Shown in pieces: positions 34,837 through 42,015 of a stretch of 64,000 nt of DNA. Location: assembly GCA_046048055.1 (NCBI GenBank), contig JBJOGW010000002.1, positions 10,966 through 74,965 of the forward strand. The letters run 5' to 3'. Each line of letters begins with the position of its first letter. The first letter of the stretch is position 1. The notes under the pieces are model-generated. The model ran no database searches and was not told the origin of the DNA. It saw only the letters and a list, made by a program, of their open reading frames with translations. The DNA is from SYAC01 sp046048055 (lineage in GTDB: Bacteria > Planctomycetota > Phycisphaerae > Phycisphaerales > SM1A02). The position numbers and the translations under genes were made by a program.

Positions 34837-35228
34837 CCATCCACCCGCGCGTCGGAGAGGAACAGTTGCATCTCGGCGTCCAGATCATCGAGGCCCGTAC
34901 CCCGAACCGAGTTCAGGTTCACGATGGCCTCGCCCAGCACGGACTCGTCGGCCCCCTCCACGAGCATGGTCAGTGTGTATTCGGGGTGCTCGTGCTCCAC
35001 GGGCAGCGCCATCCATCGCAGGCCCAGTCCTGCCGCCAGCAGCAACACTGCCGCCGCCGCGAACCGGCTCCACGAGAATCGCCACAGGATCACGGGCGTC
35101 TCGGCACGCGGAAGCTGAGGCAGGCTGGCCCGAACAAGGCGATCCGACAGGCCCGGCGAAACCCGGGCGGACGCCTTCAGCAGCCGCTCGAGCCTGGGCG
35201 ATGATTCGGAATCGTGCATCGGCATCAT
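34833..35228 (-). CDS. Small single-pass membrane protein, candidate anti-sigma factor
   Basis: A 131-residue protein with a cytoplasmic N-terminal helix region (SSPRLERLLKASARVSPGLS), one membrane segment (about 53-71, SRFAAAAVLLLAAGLGLRWM) and a short acidic outer part. That topology, and its place right after an ECF sigma gene, fit an anti-sigma factor. However, no zinc-binding HxxxCxxC motif is present, so it is not a classic ZAS protein. GAGGAG sits nine bases before ATG 35228. It is coupled to the next gene by an ATGA overlap. Confidence 0.6.
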   Translation of the reverse strand: MMPMHDSESSPRLERLLKASARVSPGLSDRLVRASLPQLPRAETPVILWRFSWSRFAAAAVLLLAAGLGLRWMALPVEHEHPEYTLTMLVEGADESVLGEAIVNLNSVRGTGLDDLDAEMQLFLSDARVDG

Positions 35229-35316
35229 GATGACATGCTCCTCGACCTGCGTGGAACGCGAAATCCGGCCCGCTCTTGCACCCTCCAGGTGGATTCGCGG
35301 GGTATCGGACCGCGGT

Positions 35317-35883
35317 TCATGGCTCCTCCTCCTCCTCGCCCAGTCGCCGCCGGATCAGGTCCCGAAGCTTGCGCAAGGCCCGGTGGTGCCGCGCCAGCAG
35401 GGTGCCCAGAGGCTCATTGAGCAGATCCGCCATCTGCTGGAAGCCCATGCCGCCCTGATGCCGCAGGTCGATGACAAGGCGGTCGGCCTCGCCCAGATGC
35501 TGCATCGACTCCCGGAGGGCGGCCAGTTCCTCGGCGGTCGCCCGCTGCTCCGGCGTGGCCGCAGGGCCGAGATCGCCCAGGACCTCGGCGTCCATGGGCC
35601 GTGCCTGCCGCTTGCGCCGACGCATCTCGTCGCGCAGTCGGTTGAGGGCGATCCGGAACAGCCAGCTCTCGAACCGCCCCTGCTCCACGTAGTCCGGCAG
35701 CTTGCGTGCCACCGTGCAGAAGACGCTCTGGGCGATTTCCTCGGCCAGTTCCGGGTCGTTGGCATGGCTGCGCACGAAGGCGAACACGCGCGGCCCCCAC
35801 CGCTCCACCACCTCCCGCCACGCCTGGGCGTCGCCCTGCGCGGCACGGGCCAGGAGCTGCGGCGTCTCCATCGGCTGCGTCAT
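35317..35883 (-). CDS. ECF-type RNA polymerase sigma factor
   Basis: A 188-residue sigma-70-family factor with regions 2 and 4 only. Region 2 contains FAFVRSHANDPELAEEIAQS and FESWLFRIALNRLRDEMRRR. Region 4 contains LGEADRLVIDLRHQGGMGFQ and QMADLLNEPLGTLLARHHRA. A linker rich in Ala/Glu separates them. It probably controls its own operon, which continues into a membrane protein, a periplasmic protein and perhaps the peptide importer. The upstream gene dnaB ends 26 bases away. Confidence 0.92.
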   Translation of the reverse strand: MTQPMETPQLLARAAQGDAQAWREVVERWGPRVFAFVRSHANDPELAEEIAQSVFCTVARKLPDYVEQGRFESWLFRIALNRLRDEMRRRKRQARPMDAEVLGDLGPAATPEQRATAEELAALRESMQHLGEADRLVIDLRHQGGMGFQQMADLLNEPLGTLLARHHRALRKLRDLIRRRLGEEEEEP

Positions 35884-35892
35884 GCGCCGCGC

Positions 35893-35898
35893 ACTCTA
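35893..35898 (-). promoter_or_regulatory. Possible near-leaderless -10 for the ECF sigma gene
   Basis: On the reverse strand TAGAGT ends nine bases before ATG 35883 in the short gap after dnaB. The ECF gene could also be read from the dnaB transcript. Confidence 0.35.
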
Positions 35899-35909
35899 TC
35901 TCACGCCGA

Positions 35910-37391
35910 TCAGATCGGAAGGTCGTCGCCACCCGTCGGCCCGCGAGGCCGCAGTGACGGAGCGAAGCCTGCCGGAGGTGACGCGTCGCTGAAGTCGCGG
36001 AAGCGCGTCAGGCGGCCATCCCAGGTGAGACGCACCACGCCGGTGGGTCCGTTGCGCTGCTTGGCCACGATCAGCTCGGCCAAGCCGCGCTTCTCGGGAT
36101 TGGCCTCGAGCCAGTCGTCGTCGCCCTGGTGGTAGTACTCCTCGCGGTGCAGCATCAGCACCACGTCCGCGTCCTGCTCGATGCTGCCCGACTCGCGCAG
36201 GTCACTCATGCGGGGCTTGTGCCCCTCGCGCTGCTCCGCCAGTCGGTTGAGCTGGCTCAGGCAGATCACCGGCACCTCCAGCTCGCGGGCCATGGCCTTG
36301 ATGCCGCGACTGATCTCGCTCACCTCCATCTGCCGGCTCTCCACCCGTCCGCCACTGGACATGAGCTGCAGGTAGTCGATGAAGACGGCTCCCACGCCGT
36401 GCTGCTCCTTGAGTCTGCGAGCCTTGCTCCGCATGGAGAGCAGCGTGAGCCCAGGCGTGTCGTCGATCCAGATGCGGCAGTTCTGCAGGCTCTCGCAGGC
36501 GCCCAGCAGCGCCCGGTAGTCCTCCTTGCGGAGCATGTTCCGACGCAGGCGCTGACTGTCGATGCCGCCCTTGGCGCAGAGCAGCCGCTGCACCAGCTGC
36601 TGCCGACCCATCTCCAGGCTGAACATGGCCACCGGATGACCGGCCGCGGCCACGTTCTCCATCATGTTGAGGGCCAGCGCGGTCTTGCCCATGCTGGGCC
36701 GCGCGGCCAGGATCACCATCTCGCCCTTCTGCAGGCCGCTGGTCATCTCGTCGAACTCGGCGAAGCCCGCCGGCAGCCCCGTGAACGGCTTGCCCTCGCT
36801 GGCATCGATCACCTTGAGCGTCTGGTCGAGCAGTTCCTGCAGGCTGCTGAAGCGGGAGCCGTCACGCCGCTGGGCGATGGCGAAGATCCGCTGCTCCGCC
36901 GACTCGAGCACCTGCTGCGGCTCGTGCACCGTGCCCTGGGCGTCCGAGAGGATCTCGCCCGCGGCGCGGATCAGCTCCCGAAGCGTGGCCTTGTCGCGCA
37001 CCAATCGCGCGTATTCCTGCGCGTGGGCGGCGGTGGGCGAGCTTTCCGCAAGCTCCACCAGGTAGGAAGTGCCCCCCACGTCCTCCAGCACGCCCTTGTC
37101 GAGCAGGTGCTGGTTCAACTGCACCAGATCCAGCGTGGCGGTGCGGTCCCAGATCTGCACCATCGCGTCGAAGATGGCGCCGTGAGCCGGACGATGGAAG
37201 TCGGCGCCCGTGGGCACCACCTGAATCACGTCCCCCACCACGCGCGGGTCGATCAGCATGGCCCCCAGCAGGCTCATCTCCGCCTCGATGGCGTGCGGTG
37301 GCGACACGTCCGCCAGTCGCTGGGCCTGGCGAGGGTCCACGCGACTTCGGGTTCCCGCCGCGGGGCGGCCGGATGGCTTGGGTGCATCCAT
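35910..37391 (-). CDS. dnaB: Replicative DNA helicase DnaB
   Basis: A 493-residue hexameric helicase that unwinds DNA ahead of the replisome. The N-terminal domain has SPPHAIEAEMSLLGAMLIDP, the standard DnaB opening. The RecA-like domain has GLPAGFAEFDEMTSGLQKGE, Walker A ARPSMGKTALAL, AMFSLEMGRQQLVQRLL, Walker B VGAVFIDYLQLMSSGG, ICLSQLNRLAEQREGHKPRM and SDLRESGSIEQDADVVLMLH. ATG at 37391 is chosen because it follows the HU gene stop by 16 bases. No intein is present; the helicase motifs are continuous. Confidence 0.97.
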   Translation of the reverse strand: MDAPKPSGRPAAGTRSRVDPRQAQRLADVSPPHAIEAEMSLLGAMLIDPRVVGDVIQVVPTGADFHRPAHGAIFDAMVQIWDRTATLDLVQLNQHLLDKGVLEDVGGTSYLVELAESSPTAAHAQEYARLVRDKATLRELIRAAGEILSDAQGTVHEPQQVLESAEQRIFAIAQRRDGSRFSSLQELLDQTLKVIDASEGKPFTGLPAGFAEFDEMTSGLQKGEMVILAARPSMGKTALALNMMENVAAAGHPVAMFSLEMGRQQLVQRLLCAKGGIDSQRLRRNMLRKEDYRALLGACESLQNCRIWIDDTPGLTLLSMRSKARRLKEQHGVGAVFIDYLQLMSSGGRVESRQMEVSEISRGIKAMARELEVPVICLSQLNRLAEQREGHKPRMSDLRESGSIEQDADVVLMLHREEYYHQGDDDWLEANPEKRGLAELIVAKQRNGPTGVVRLTWDGRLTRFRDFSDASPPAGFAPSLRPRGPTGGDDLPI

Positions 37392-37407
37392 GGGTTGTCG
37401 AAACCGC

Positions 37408-37725
37408 TCAGATGGCGGACACGGTCTCTGCCGCGGTTGCCGACATCTGGCCATGCTCCCGCATCAGGCGACCGGGCTTGAAGCGCACGGTCCGCTTGGC
37501 CGGCACGTGCACGGGAACGAGCGTCTTGGGATTCTGGGCGGAGCGGGCCGCACGCACCCGGACCTCGAACACGCCGAAGTCCCGGAACTCGAGCCGGTTG
37601 CCTCGGTCCAACTCCTCCACCACCGCGTCCAGGAAACTCTGCACCACCGTCTTCACGTCGTTCCGCTGCAGGGCGGTCTGCTGGGCGATGCGTTCAACGA
37701 GTTCCTTCTTGGTGATGGTGGGCAT
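37408..37725 (-). CDS. HU/IHF family nucleoid DNA-binding protein
   Basis: A 105-residue histone-like protein that bends and compacts DNA as a dimer. It opens with TITKKELVERIAQQTALQRN and contains LEFRDFGVFEVRVRAARSAQNPK, the beta-arm region with the conserved NP that intercalates DNA. The C-terminus is about 15 residues longer than E. coli HU. GGAGGA places the second ATG (37725) at the right spacing, five bases. A good sigma-70 promoter stands upstream, and dnaB follows after 16 bases, so HU and DnaB are probably co-transcribed. Confidence 0.93.
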   Translation of the reverse strand: MPTITKKELVERIAQQTALQRNDVKTVVQSFLDAVVEELDRGNRLEFRDFGVFEVRVRAARSAQNPKTLVPVHVPAKRTVRFKPGRLMREHGQMSATAAETVSAI

Positions 37726-37782
37726 CATCTTCCTCCACGATGCGTGCGAATGTCGCGTCAGGACGGCTGACGCAACCCTTGC

Positions 37783-37812
37783 AGTATGCGGGGTCTGCGC
37801 CGCACGAGTCAA
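37783..37812 (-). promoter_or_regulatory. Sigma-70-type promoter of the HU-dnaB unit
   Basis: Reverse strand: TTGACT (37812-37807), an 18-base spacer, then CATACT (37788-37783). It gives a leader of about 50 bases carrying the GGAGGA ribosome-binding site. This is the clearest two-box promoter in the window and contrasts with the leaderless type. Confidence 0.75.
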
Positions 37813-37821
37813 GCCCCGGTT

Positions 37822-39348
37822 TCATCCACGGACCGTCCCCGTTTCGGAGGACCGGACCCTGTGGATGGCCTGGGTGGTGCTCACGCCGGGGATGTGCGCC
37901 AGCAGCCGCAGGTCAATGCCCAACTCCTGGATCAACGCGTGCTCGGCCACGTCCTCTGGCGTTCGATAGTCGCCGCCCTTGGCGTAGATCGTCGGCCGCA
38001 CGGCGCGGATCACCTCGTGGGCGCCGCGCTCGTCGAACCAGGTGACCAGGTCCACGCATTCCAGCGCTGCCAGAACTTCCATCCGCTGCTCCAGCGGAAA
38101 GACAGGCCGGTCGTCGCCCTTGAGCGATCGGACCGATCGATCCGTGTTCACCGCGACCACCAGCGCATCGCCGAGTTCCCTCGCCTCCCGCAGGCTGCTC
38201 ACGTGGCCTGCGTGCAGGATGTCGAAGCACCCGTTGGTCAGCACGACGCGCTGGCCCAAGGCGCGCCTTGCCTCCAGCTCCACCTGCAGCGCCTCGCGGC
38301 CACGGATCTTGCCGGTCATGTGCCCGGCCTGCGCCAGGGCCTGACGGCGCACCTGGGCGAACGGGATCGGGCGAGCCCCGAACACCTCCACCTCGAGCCC
38401 AGCCGCGACGTTGGACAGGGCCACGGCTTCCGGCCACGGGAAACCGTTGGCCAACGCCGCCGCCAGGGCCGCCAGCACCATGTCGCCGGCGCCCGTCACG
38501 TCGTACACGCGGCGAGCCACCGTGGGCACGTGCACCGGCTCCGTGCCGGCACGCTCCAGGAACGCGCCATGCCGGTCCAGCGTGAGCACCACGGCATGCA
38601 GGTTGAACCGCTCGCGCAGCGCACGAGCCATCGCCTGCAGTTCCGCCGGTACGAACTCGGCCATGGGCTTGCGTCCCGAGGCCAGACACGCCTCGGTGCG
38701 GTTGGGCGTGATGGCGGTGGCTCCCGCGTACCGCGTGTAGTCGGCGATCGCGGCGGGGTCCACCAGCACCGGCTTGCCATGCTTGCGGCCGATCGCGATC
38801 ACGCCCTGGCACAGCGTGGGCGTGCAGACGCCCTTGGCGTAGTCCTCCAGGCAGATCACGTCGGAACCCGCCGCGGCGGCGTCGATCATCTGGAGCAGGC
38901 GCGACTCGATCGCCGGATCGATTGGGTCCCGGCTCTCGATGTCCACGCGGAACATCTTCTGCGGATGACGGTGCTGCGCCAGGCCCACGATGCTCCTCTT
39001 GACCGTGGTGGGCCGACCCGCGTCCTCCACAAGCCCGTCGGCCACGCAGCCGCCTTCGGCCAGCAGCCTCCGCAGGGTGGCCGCCTCCGCGTCCTTGCCC
39101 GTCACGCCGAAGCACTGCACGGCGCCGCCCAGTGCCGCCGCGCACAGCGCCACGTTGCTCGATCCACCCGCCGTCTGCTCCAGGTCGGTGCCACCGCGGC
39201 TCAGCAGCACCGGAACCGGCGCATCGGGGCTCAATCGCTCGGCGGCGCCGTGCTGCGCCTGGTCCAGCATGAAGTCGCCCACCACCAGCACCCGAAAAGG
39301 CTTCCACCCTGCCAGCAGCGGAATCAGGTTCTCGGCGTTGCCGCTCAT
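37822..39348 (-). CDS. hldE: Bifunctional heptose 7-phosphate kinase / heptose 1-phosphate adenylyltransferase
   Basis: A 508-residue fusion making ADP-heptose for the LPS inner core. The N-terminal PfkB-type kinase (about 1-330) has RVLVVGDFMLDQAQHGAAER, TAGGSSNVALCAAALGG and the catalytic VYDVTGAGDMVLAALAAAL. The C-terminal nucleotidyltransferase (about 365-508) has VVLTNGCFDILHAGHVSSL with the HxGH site, and TIYAKGGDYRTPEDVAEH. Both halves look intact. It lies downstream of lpxK with a nine-base gap that includes a leaderless-type promoter. Confidence 0.95.
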   Translation of the reverse strand: MSGNAENLIPLLAGWKPFRVLVVGDFMLDQAQHGAAERLSPDAPVPVLLSRGGTDLEQTAGGSSNVALCAAALGGAVQCFGVTGKDAEAATLRRLLAEGGCVADGLVEDAGRPTTVKRSIVGLAQHRHPQKMFRVDIESRDPIDPAIESRLLQMIDAAAAGSDVICLEDYAKGVCTPTLCQGVIAIGRKHGKPVLVDPAAIADYTRYAGATAITPNRTEACLASGRKPMAEFVPAELQAMARALRERFNLHAVVLTLDRHGAFLERAGTEPVHVPTVARRVYDVTGAGDMVLAALAAALANGFPWPEAVALSNVAAGLEVEVFGARPIPFAQVRRQALAQAGHMTGKIRGREALQVELEARRALGQRVVLTNGCFDILHAGHVSSLREARELGDALVVAVNTDRSVRSLKGDDRPVFPLEQRMEVLAALECVDLVTWFDERGAHEVIRAVRPTIYAKGGDYRTPEDVAEHALIQELGIDLRLLAHIPGVSTTQAIHRVRSSETGTVRG

Positions 39349-39354
39349 GAGATC

Positions 39355-39360
39355 AGTCTA
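39355..39360 (-). promoter_or_regulatory. Leaderless-type -10 for hldE built on the lpxK stop codon
   Basis: On the reverse strand TAGACT ends six bases before ATG 39348. The TAG is the lpxK stop. Fourth example of this stop/-10 overlap. Confidence 0.5.
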
Positions 39361-40380
39361 TCGGTCCGCAACGGGTTTCCAGCATCGAATCCGCTCCCGG
39401 AGGCGATCGACCAGGAGCCGCTCGCCCTCGAGGAAGGCCACGGCCACCTCGGGGCGGAGCACCGGCAAGGCATCCGCGGGGATCAGCGAATGCAGCTTCA
39501 TCCAGTCCTTCTCGGTGCACAGGATGGCCGAGGCGCCCTTGCGGCGCGCCCGCCGCATCAGATCGGCCACATTCGAGGCGCTGAAGCCGTGGTGGTCCCG
39601 CAGCGATGGCATGTCCACGACCGTGGCTCCCGCCTGCCGGGCCTGCATGGCGAAGGCGGCGGGGTTTCCGATGCCCGCCCAGATGGCCACGTTGCGGCCG
39701 GCAAGCGTTCCGATGCCGGCGTCGTGATCCTGGTCGCGATCGAACCCTCGCAGGGACTTCCACGCGAACCGGGTCCAAGCCGTCACCGGTCGTCCGTGCC
39801 AACGTTCCAGTGCGTCGGCCAACCCTCCGTCCACCGCCGTCGCTCGTGTCACGATCACGCCGTCGGCCCGATGCAACGCCGAGAGCGGCTCGCGGAGCCA
39901 GCCCCAGGGGAGCAATCGGTCGTCCAGGCACGGTCGCGTGGCGTCCACCAGCACCAGGTCCAGGTCCCTTGCCACGGCACGATGCTGGAAGCCGTCATCC
40001 AGCACCAGCGCCTGCACATCGGGCCGTTCCGCCAGCAACCGCATGATCGCCGCACGCCGATCCGCCCCGACCGACACCGGAACGTCGTCCAGCGTTGCCC
40101 GATGCTCCATCACCTCGTCTGCCCGCTCTCCACCCCGGTGCCCCCGCAGCACCACGCCGGGCCGAATTCCCTCGGATCGCAGCGCACCGCAGATCCAGCG
40201 AACCAGCGGCGACTTGCCCGTGCCTCCCACGGCAACGTTGCCCACGGAGATCACCGGGCGCGGTGCCCGCCACGCGGACACACGATCCAGCCGCGCGTTC
40301 CGGAGGCGCACCGCCGCACCCCAGACGATGGACGCCGGGAAGGTCACCGGCGCGCACCATGCGGGAAGCGGCCCGCTCAT
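39358..40380 (-). CDS. lpxK: Tetraacyldisaccharide 4'-kinase
   Basis: A 340-residue inner-membrane kinase that adds the 4'-phosphate to the lipid A disaccharide. Key motifs are RPVISVGNVAVGGTGKSPLV (Walker A), VLRGHRGGERADEVMEHRAT and ADRRAAIMRLLAERPDVQAL. VLDDGFQHRAVARDLDLVLVD (Walker B-like DDGFQH) is also present. ATG at 40380 overlaps the maf stop by ATGA; a longer start is possible but would overlap more. Along with hldE and the heptosyltransferase it shows that this organism makes LPS. Confidence 0.95.
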   Translation of the reverse strand: MSGPLPAWCAPVTFPASIVWGAAVRLRNARLDRVSAWRAPRPVISVGNVAVGGTGKSPLVRWICGALRSEGIRPGVVLRGHRGGERADEVMEHRATLDDVPVSVGADRRAAIMRLLAERPDVQALVLDDGFQHRAVARDLDLVLVDATRPCLDDRLLPWGWLREPLSALHRADGVIVTRATAVDGGLADALERWHGRPVTAWTRFAWKSLRGFDRDQDHDAGIGTLAGRNVAIWAGIGNPAAFAMQARQAGATVVDMPSLRDHHGFSASNVADLMRRARRKGASAILCTEKDWMKLHSLIPADALPVLRPEVAVAFLEGERLLVDRLRERIRCWKPVADR

Positions 40381-40952
40381 GCCAACGTCTCCAGCGCGGA
40401 GACGACGCGCTTCCACGGCAAGCCAGCCACCGTGTCCGGATCACCCTCGCATCGAATCGGCCAACCGGCACGCAGGCGATCGTCCAGGTCGTAGGCACCC
40501 GCACGACCGCGCCAGCCACCGGACTGCAGGTACGCCTCCACGACCTCCAGGCCGGGTGACCCCAACCACACCCTCGCCTCATCCGCAAACACCACGCGTC
40601 GCGGTCCATGCAGGATCGCCACACCCGTCACCACGCCGTGCCATCGATCCACCATGGTGGCCAGCATGGTGCGGGCCTGCGAGACATCCACGGGGGTTCC
40701 GATCGAGCGCCCATCCACCGTGCAGATGGTGTCGGCGGCCAGCACCGCGGCATGGCGGCACGCCTCGGGGAAGGCGTCCCGGGCGGACTCCGCCTTGCGC
40801 AGCGCCAGCATCCCGGCGATCTCCGCCGCATGGCCCTGCGGTGGCTGGGGGGGATCCTCGAACGGCGCCTCCACGGCGCGATAGGCCACGCCTTCGCGAT
40901 CAAGAATCTCCATGCGACGCCGGGACCGGCTGGCCAGCACCAGACTCACCAT
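40377..40952 (-). CDS. maf: Maf/YhdE/YceF family nucleotide pyrophosphatase
   Basis: A 191-residue house-cleaning pyrophosphatase that hydrolyses non-canonical nucleoside triphosphates. It has LVLASRSRRRMEILDREGV (family S-R-S-x-R-R motif), ADTICTVDGRSIGTPVD (catalytic Asp, although GRSIG replaces the more usual GEILGKP pattern), and AGAYDLDDRLRAGWPI near the end, where most members have GxYxIQG. The start is ATG at 40952, overlapping the upstream stop as ATGGTGA. Confidence 0.85.
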   Translation of the reverse strand: MVSLVLASRSRRRMEILDREGVAYRAVEAPFEDPPQPPQGHAAEIAGMLALRKAESARDAFPEACRHAAVLAADTICTVDGRSIGTPVDVSQARTMLATMVDRWHGVVTGVAILHGPRRVVFADEARVWLGSPGLEVVEAYLQSGGWRGRAGAYDLDDRLRAGWPIRCEGDPDTVAGLPWKRVVSALETLA

Positions 40953-41983
40953 CGTGGTCCCCGGCAAAGTTCGCGTTCGAGCAAGGATCGCACACGATCC
41001 ACGCCGATGGACGCCATGCGAGCCGCCATCGCGTCATGCCGGTAGGCGTGAGGATCGGATGGCGGCTCGCCCTCGGCGCTCACCACGCAGTCGCCACGCT
41101 GGTACGGACCGACCTGGCGAGGATCCGTGGCTCCATAGATGCCCACCAACGGCCGCCCAAGCCCCGCCGCCGCATGAATGGCCGCGGAGTCGTTGGCCAC
41201 CACCGCATCCGCGTCCGCGATGGCCGCGAGCCACTGCGCCAGCGGCAGCCGGCCACAGAGGTTCACCGCGCCGCAAGGCGGCATGGCCGCCTGCACCTGC
41301 GCCCGCTCGCTGGGCGCGCCCACCATCACCACCCGATGTCCTTGCTTCACCAGGCCCGCCGCCAGTTCCCTCCATCGCTCCGCGGGCCATCGCTTGGCGA
41401 TCCAGCGGCTCGTGGGCGCCAGCATCACGAATCGACCGTCGACGCCCAGGTCGCCCCGGATGCTCCGCCAGGCATCCGCACTGCCGGGCGGAAGATGAAT
41501 GCGCGCGTCCCGCACCGGCGCCACGCCGGCATCCTCCAGCAGTGCCAGCATGCGCTCGGTGGCGTCTGAACCTCCCCGAACCGGGTGGCGCTCATTCGCG
41601 GCCAGCCAGGCACCTTCGCGGGCATGCATCCACCCAACGCGCCGCCGCGCGCCGGTCGACCACATGAAGAAGCCGCTGCGGAAGAGCCCCTGCAGGTCCA
41701 GCACCAGGTCGTAGCGAGCTCGCCCCAGCCCCCGCGCAAAGGCCAGCACCTCCGCGAGGACACCGGGATGCCACCAACGCCGCCAGGCCCGGCGCGGAAA
41801 GGTGATCACGGCGTGCAAGCCCGGATGTCCCCGCACCACGTCGGCGAAGTCCTCCTGCACCAGCCAGTCGATCCGGGCCCCAGGATGGGCGTTCCGAAGA
41901 CTTGCCAGGATCGGCATGCTCCGGCACACGTCGCCCAGGGCGCTGGGCTTGACAAGAAGGATGCGCCCGATCGGGGGGCTCAT
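40946..41983 (-). CDS. Glycosyltransferase family 9 (heptosyltransferase)
   Basis: A 345-residue LPS heptosyltransferase of the WaaC/WaaF type. It has RILLVKPSALGDVCRSMPIL at the N-terminus, LVLDLQGLFRSGFFMWSTGA, and the nucleotide-sugar site VMLAPTSRWIAKRWPAERWR. VVANDSAAIHAAAGLGRPLV and YGATDPRQVGPYQ follow. The start at 41983 follows a near-leaderless promoter shared with the divergent kinase gene. It heads the leftward GT9-maf-lpxK-hldE set for LPS. Confidence 0.93.
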   Translation of the reverse strand: MSPPIGRILLVKPSALGDVCRSMPILASLRNAHPGARIDWLVQEDFADVVRGHPGLHAVITFPRRAWRRWWHPGVLAEVLAFARGLGRARYDLVLDLQGLFRSGFFMWSTGARRRVGWMHAREGAWLAANERHPVRGGSDATERMLALLEDAGVAPVRDARIHLPPGSADAWRSIRGDLGVDGRFVMLAPTSRWIAKRWPAERWRELAAGLVKQGHRVVMVGAPSERAQVQAAMPPCGAVNLCGRLPLAQWLAAIADADAVVANDSAAIHAAAGLGRPLVGIYGATDPRQVGPYQRGDCVVSAEGEPPSDPHAYRHDAMAARMASIGVDRVRSLLERELCRGPRW

Positions 41984-41995
41984 GCGTATGGCCAA

Positions 41996-42003
41996 GGTAT
42001 AGT
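41996..42003. promoter_or_regulatory. Shared TATA-like -10 element for the heptosyltransferase and protein kinase genes
   Basis: GGTATAGT lies in a 32-base gap between divergent starts. Rightward it reads TATAGT, 12 bases before ATG 42016. Leftward it reads TATACC, also 12 bases before ATG 41983. Leaders would be about five bases long on both sides. Confidence 0.5.
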
Positions 42004-42015
42004 CCCGCCCCCGGC

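Noticed and set aside
37786..40494. 902-residue rightward open frame
   Set aside because: Antisense shadow of hldE and lpxK with His/Gln/Arg-rich sequence and no recognisable domain.
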